The notes under the pieces are model-generated. The model ran no database searches, was not told where the DNA came from, and saw nothing but the letters and a program-made list of their open reading frames with translations. The translations under genes were made by a program, and so were the position numbers. A stretch of 64,000 bases of DNA from Rubrivivax sp. GTDB lineage: Bacteria > Pseudomonadota > Gammaproteobacteria > Burkholderiales > Burkholderiaceae_C. Where the stretch lies: assembly GCA_030653385.1 (NCBI GenBank), contig JAURZM010000056.1:1-64000 (forward strand). The letters run 5' to 3'. Positions 61,246 to 64,000 of the stretch are shown here, in pieces (the stretch's first letter is position 1; every line of letters begins with the position of its first letter).

Positions 61246-62607
61246 CTACTTGATGGCCAACTTCTTCATCAGGTCGTAAAGGGTGGGTCTGCTCACGCCC
61301 AGCAGTTCAGAGGCTTTCACGATGTTGCCGTTGGTGCGTGCCAGTGCGGCCACGATGGCTTGCCGTTCGGCCGCTTCGCGCACCCCACGCAGGTCCAACT
61401 CGGAAGCGCGATTGCTCTCCGCGCCCACGGGCGCTGGCAGGCCGAGGTCGTCGCAGCTCAGGCGGTCGCCTTCGGCCATGATCGAAGCCCGTTTGATGGC
61501 ATTGAGCAATTCGCGCACATTGCCCGGCCAGGGGTGTTGTTCGATGGCCTGCAAGGCATCTTCGGTGAAGTTCAGGTTGCCTCGTCGCTGGTCCTGGGCG
61601 AAGCGCCGCAGGAAGGCGTGCGACAGCAGCACGGCGTCGCCGTTGCGCGAGCGCAGAGGCGGGATGTTGATGACGATCTCGGCCAGGCGGTAGTACAGGT
61701 CTTCGCGGAAACGGCCCTCGGCAATCAGGTTCTTCAGGTCCTGGTGGGTGGCGCAAACCACCCGCACGTCGACCGGAATCTCGCTGCGCCCGCCCAGGCG
61801 CTCGATGGTGCGCTGCTGCAGAAACCGCAGCAGCTTGGCTTGCAGCGAGTGGGGAAGGTCGCCGATTTCGTCCAACATCAAGGTGCCGTTGTGGGCCGTC
61901 TCGATCTTGCCGGGCGTGGTCTTGCCGGCGCCAGTGAAGGCGCCTTTTTCGTAGCCGAAAAGTTCGCTCTCGAGCAGGTTTTCTGGAATGGCCGCGCAAT
62001 TGATGGCCACGAAGCGCCCGGCACGTTTGCTGGCGGTGTGCACACCTTGGGCCAGCACTTCCTTGCCGGTGCCGCTTTCGCCCAGCAAGAGCACGGTGGC
62101 GTCGCTGGAGGCCACACGTTCGATGGTGCGGCTGATGCGCAACATCTCGGTGTCGCGTGTGATCAGGCCGGCCAGCGCATCGGGCTGATGCAAGGCCTGA
62201 AGGCGTCGGTTCTCGGCCTGCAATTCGGCCAGCCGGCAGGCCCGGTCGACGGTCAGGTTCAGCACGTCGGGTTCGAAGGGCTTGGCCAGGAAGTCATACG
62301 CGCCCAGGGCCACCGCGCGCAGCGCGTTGGACTGGTCGTTCTGGCCCGTCAGCACGATGACCTTGGTGGCGGGCTCGATGTCCAGGATCTGCTCGAGCAG
62401 CTTGAAGCCTTCGGACACCGAGTCAGGGTCGGGTGGCAGACCCAGGTCCATGGTGACCACCGCTGGCTGGTAGCGGCGCACCTGAACCAGCGCGCTTTCG
62501 CGGTCACTCGCCGTGACCGACTCGAAACGGTCGAGTGTCCACTTGATCTGTTTTTGCAGCGCCAGGTCGTCTTCAACGATCAGCAAGGGGGTGTCCATTG
62601 CCGTCAT
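61246..62607 (-). CDS. prsR: Sigma-54-dependent response regulator PrsR
   Basis: This encodes a 453-residue NtrC-type regulator. The receiver domain has VVTMDLGLP with the phosphorylated Asp near residue 54. The AAA+ domain has LLGESGTGKE (Walker A), GAFTGA (sigma-54 contact) and LMLDEIGDLP (Walker B). A Fis-type HTH NIVKASELLGVSRPTLYDLMK ends the protein. It belongs to the PEP-CTERM-box regulator family, which activates sigma-54 promoters of exosortase substrates. The start overlaps the prsK stop by 4 bases. Confidence 0.94.
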   Translation of the reverse strand: MTAMDTPLLIVEDDLALQKQIKWTLDRFESVTASDRESALVQVRRYQPAVVTMDLGLPPDPDSVSEGFKLLEQILDIEPATKVIVLTGQNDQSNALRAVALGAYDFLAKPFEPDVLNLTVDRACRLAELQAENRRLQALHQPDALAGLITRDTEMLRISRTIERVASSDATVLLLGESGTGKEVLAQGVHTASKRAGRFVAINCAAIPENLLESELFGYEKGAFTGAGKTTPGKIETAHNGTLMLDEIGDLPHSLQAKLLRFLQQRTIERLGGRSEIPVDVRVVCATHQDLKNLIAEGRFREDLYYRLAEIVINIPPLRSRNGDAVLLSHAFLRRFAQDQRRGNLNFTEDALQAIEQHPWPGNVRELLNAIKRASIMAEGDRLSCDDLGLPAPVGAESNRASELDLRGVREAAERQAIVAALARTNGNIVKASELLGVSRPTLYDLMKKLAIK

Positions 62608-64000
62608 GCTGCACCCGGGCGAATCAAGTCGGAACCATGCTGCGCCTCGAACACCGGCAGCAAAACGGTGATCGTCGTGCCTTCGCCCGGACGGGTGCGC
62701 ACGTCGATCGTGCCGCCGAGTTCGCGGATGTACTGGAAGCTTTCGTAGGTGCCGATGCCCATGCCGTTTCTTTTGGTGGTGTTGAAGGGCCTGAAAAGGC
62801 GGGTGCGCACAAACTCTTCGCTCATGCCGACCCCGCTGTCACCCACTTCGACCTTCACTTGCCCGCTGAATCGCCGCACCTGTATCCATACACGTCCTTC
62901 GGGTGGTGTGGCATCCAGCGCGTTCTGGACCAGGTGGCCCAGCACCCGCTCGAGCCGTTCTTCGTGTCCACGGGTGGACAAACGGTCGGCTTCTTCCAGT
63001 TGCAATTCACGCCCCTGGTTCTGCACCATCTTCGCAAGGCGTTGCAGGATCGGGGAAAGCTCAACGCCCCGGCTGCCGCCCGGTGGTGTGGCACCTTCGC
63101 GCAGCTGAAGCATCAGCCGCCGCATCTTCTCAAGCGAACTTTCCACGGTCAACAACATGTCTTGCTGGAACTCGCGGTTGTCGTGCAGCCGTTCCGCATT
63201 CTTCAGCATCAGGGACAGCTGGGCGACGATGTTCTTGAGGTCGTGCACGACAAAGGCTGACATGCGGTTGAAGGCGTCGAACTTGCGCGCGTCCAGCAGG
63301 GCTTCAGTGGCCTGCATCTGGGCCAGGTAGCCAGCGGCCTGGCGGCCCGCGGTCTTCAACAAGTCCAGCACTTCCCAGTTCAGCTTGATGGCCGTGATCG
63401 GACGTGTCAGCAGCACGAAGCCCAGCAGGTCTTCGCCCACCAGCAGCGGCACCACCAGCCAACCGTTTTTGGCACCCAGAAGCCAGGTTGGCAGGGCCAG
63501 TGAACCGTAGCGGCGGGGCGACGAACGGAATTCGTCCAGGTCGATGACCCAGCCGTTGGTGCGCAGGAACGTGCACAGCGACGAATCCGCGGCTTCGGTC
63601 TGCGTGACCCGTGGCATGTTCCAGTCGGCCGTCTGTGCAAACGGGGTGTCGGGGCCCGTGCGTGTCCACAAACTTCCCGCCGGGCACTCGACCATCTTGG
63701 CCAGCCCGCGCACGATCATCTCGCCCATCTCCTGCGGCGTGCGCTTGGCCGACAGCATGGCCGTGAAGCGCAGCCATTCTTCGCGGTAGTCGTAGCGATA
63801 ACTGTAGAAGTGCTTGCCAACGAACACCCGCAACCAGGAACGCAGGGCGCCTGAAAAGATCAGCATGCCCAGGAAGGCGAAGGCCGCGACCAGCAGGCTG
63901 AGCTGCAGTGCGCGGCCCCACGAGCCGCCGAAGAAGCGCACGTAGTAGCCGACGCCAGAGACGAAGAGCAGGTAAAGGCCTGCCAGCACCAACGTGGCGG
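62604..64000 (-). CDS. prsK: Sensor histidine kinase PrsK, 5' end outside window
   Basis: The frame is open through the right edge, so only the C-terminal 465 or so residues are seen. Two membrane helices (LVLAGLYLLFVSGVGYYV, LSLLVAAFAFLGMLIFSGAL) are followed by a GAF-like domain. The dimerisation helix has the phospho-His in FVVHDLKNIVAQLS, and the ATPase domain has NALDAT, GDSGVGMS and GMGIGTYE. It pairs with PrsR, as in PEP-CTERM/exosortase systems. Confidence 0.92.
   Translation of the reverse strand, partial: ATLVLAGLYLLFVSGVGYYVRFFGGSWGRALQLSLLVAAFAFLGMLIFSGALRSWLRVFVGKHFYSYRYDYREEWLRFTAMLSAKRTPQEMGEMIVRGLAKMVECPAGSLWTRTGPDTPFAQTADWNMPRVTQTEAADSSLCTFLRTNGWVIDLDEFRSSPRRYGSLALPTWLLGAKNGWLVVPLLVGEDLLGFVLLTRPITAIKLNWEVLDLLKTAGRQAAGYLAQMQATEALLDARKFDAFNRMSAFVVHDLKNIVAQLSLMLKNAERLHDNREFQQDMLLTVESSLEKMRRLMLQLREGATPPGGSRGVELSPILQRLAKMVQNQGRELQLEEADRLSTRGHEERLERVLGHLVQNALDATPPEGRVWIQVRRFSGQVKVEVGDSGVGMSEEFVRTRLFRPFNTTKRNGMGIGTYESFQYIRELGGTIDVRTRPGEGTTITVLLPVFEAQHGSDLIRPGAA

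Overview
The window is about 64 kb of GC-rich chromosome (by eye roughly two-thirds G+C). It most likely comes from a betaproteobacterium of the order Burkholderiales. The evidence is the S10-spc-alpha ribosomal gene order, a homogentisate cluster containing a DUF2783 protein, the acyl-CoA carboxylase/BKACE cluster, an HPr-rel-A type cluster and prsK/prsR/prsT genes of a PEP-CTERM/exosortase system. A Rubrivivax/Leptothrix/Ideonella-type genus is my best guess, but this is inference. I see no prophage, insertion sequence, CRISPR array or replication origin.

Region 1 (1-16133) is the translation superoperon: the end of tuf, then S10 genes (rpsJ to rpsQ), spc genes (rplN to rpmJ, with secY and infA) and alpha genes (rpsM, rpsK, rpsD, rpoA, rplQ). 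Two identical initiator tRNA genes and a strong terminator follow. A Prx5-type peroxiredoxin gene sits between rpsQ and rplN, with a good promoter after it. A dispersed palindromic repeat lies between rpsK and rpsD, and a structured leader lies between rpsJ and rplC.

Region 2 (16282-24767) is aromatic catabolism. It holds an acyl/aryl-CoA ligase, a divergent IclR regulator, an MBL-fold hydrolase with an altered metal motif, a VOC protein, an FAD monooxygenase, a DUF2783 protein, homogentisate dioxygenase and fumarylacetoacetase. The monooxygenase probably feeds homogentisate into the last two enzymes. No maleylacetoacetate isomerase is present.

Region 3 (24564-32909) is an envelope-lipid locus. 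It holds an LpxH-like phosphoesterase, an MGDG-synthase-like GT28, phosphatidylserine decarboxylase, a class III aminotransferase, a small membrane protein, a GT4 glycosyltransferase and an LplT-like lysophospholipid transporter. A 167-bp element with 30-bp inverted repeats lies inside it.

Region 4 (32976-45461) is acyl-CoA metabolism. A sirtuin pseudogene is followed by a leftward group (SCP2, MerR regulator, thiolase, bifunctional beta-oxidation enzyme). A rightward six-gene operon (SDR, carboxylase beta, acyl-CoA dehydrogenase, hydratase, biotin carboxylase, BKACE) ends with a hotdog thioesterase. The layout resembles acyclic terpene (Atu) or leucine (Liu) degradation, but with a BKACE where HMG-CoA lyase would be expected. 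A palindromic operator lies between the two arms.

Region 5 (45566-56218) holds three groups: a periplasmic quality-control set (DegP-like protease, Tat-exported MsrB, exported MsrA); a four-gene HPr-rel-A type cluster (Tat-signal protein, PqqD-like protein, HprK-related kinase, nucleotidyltransferase); and thrH plus an FHA / cyclic-nucleotide-binding / triple-fusion oxidoreductase group.

Region 6 (56274-64000) holds a 75-bp hemA fossil, a UDP-glucuronate epimerase-like gene, a second trypsin-like protease, and prsT, prsR and a 5'-truncated prsK.
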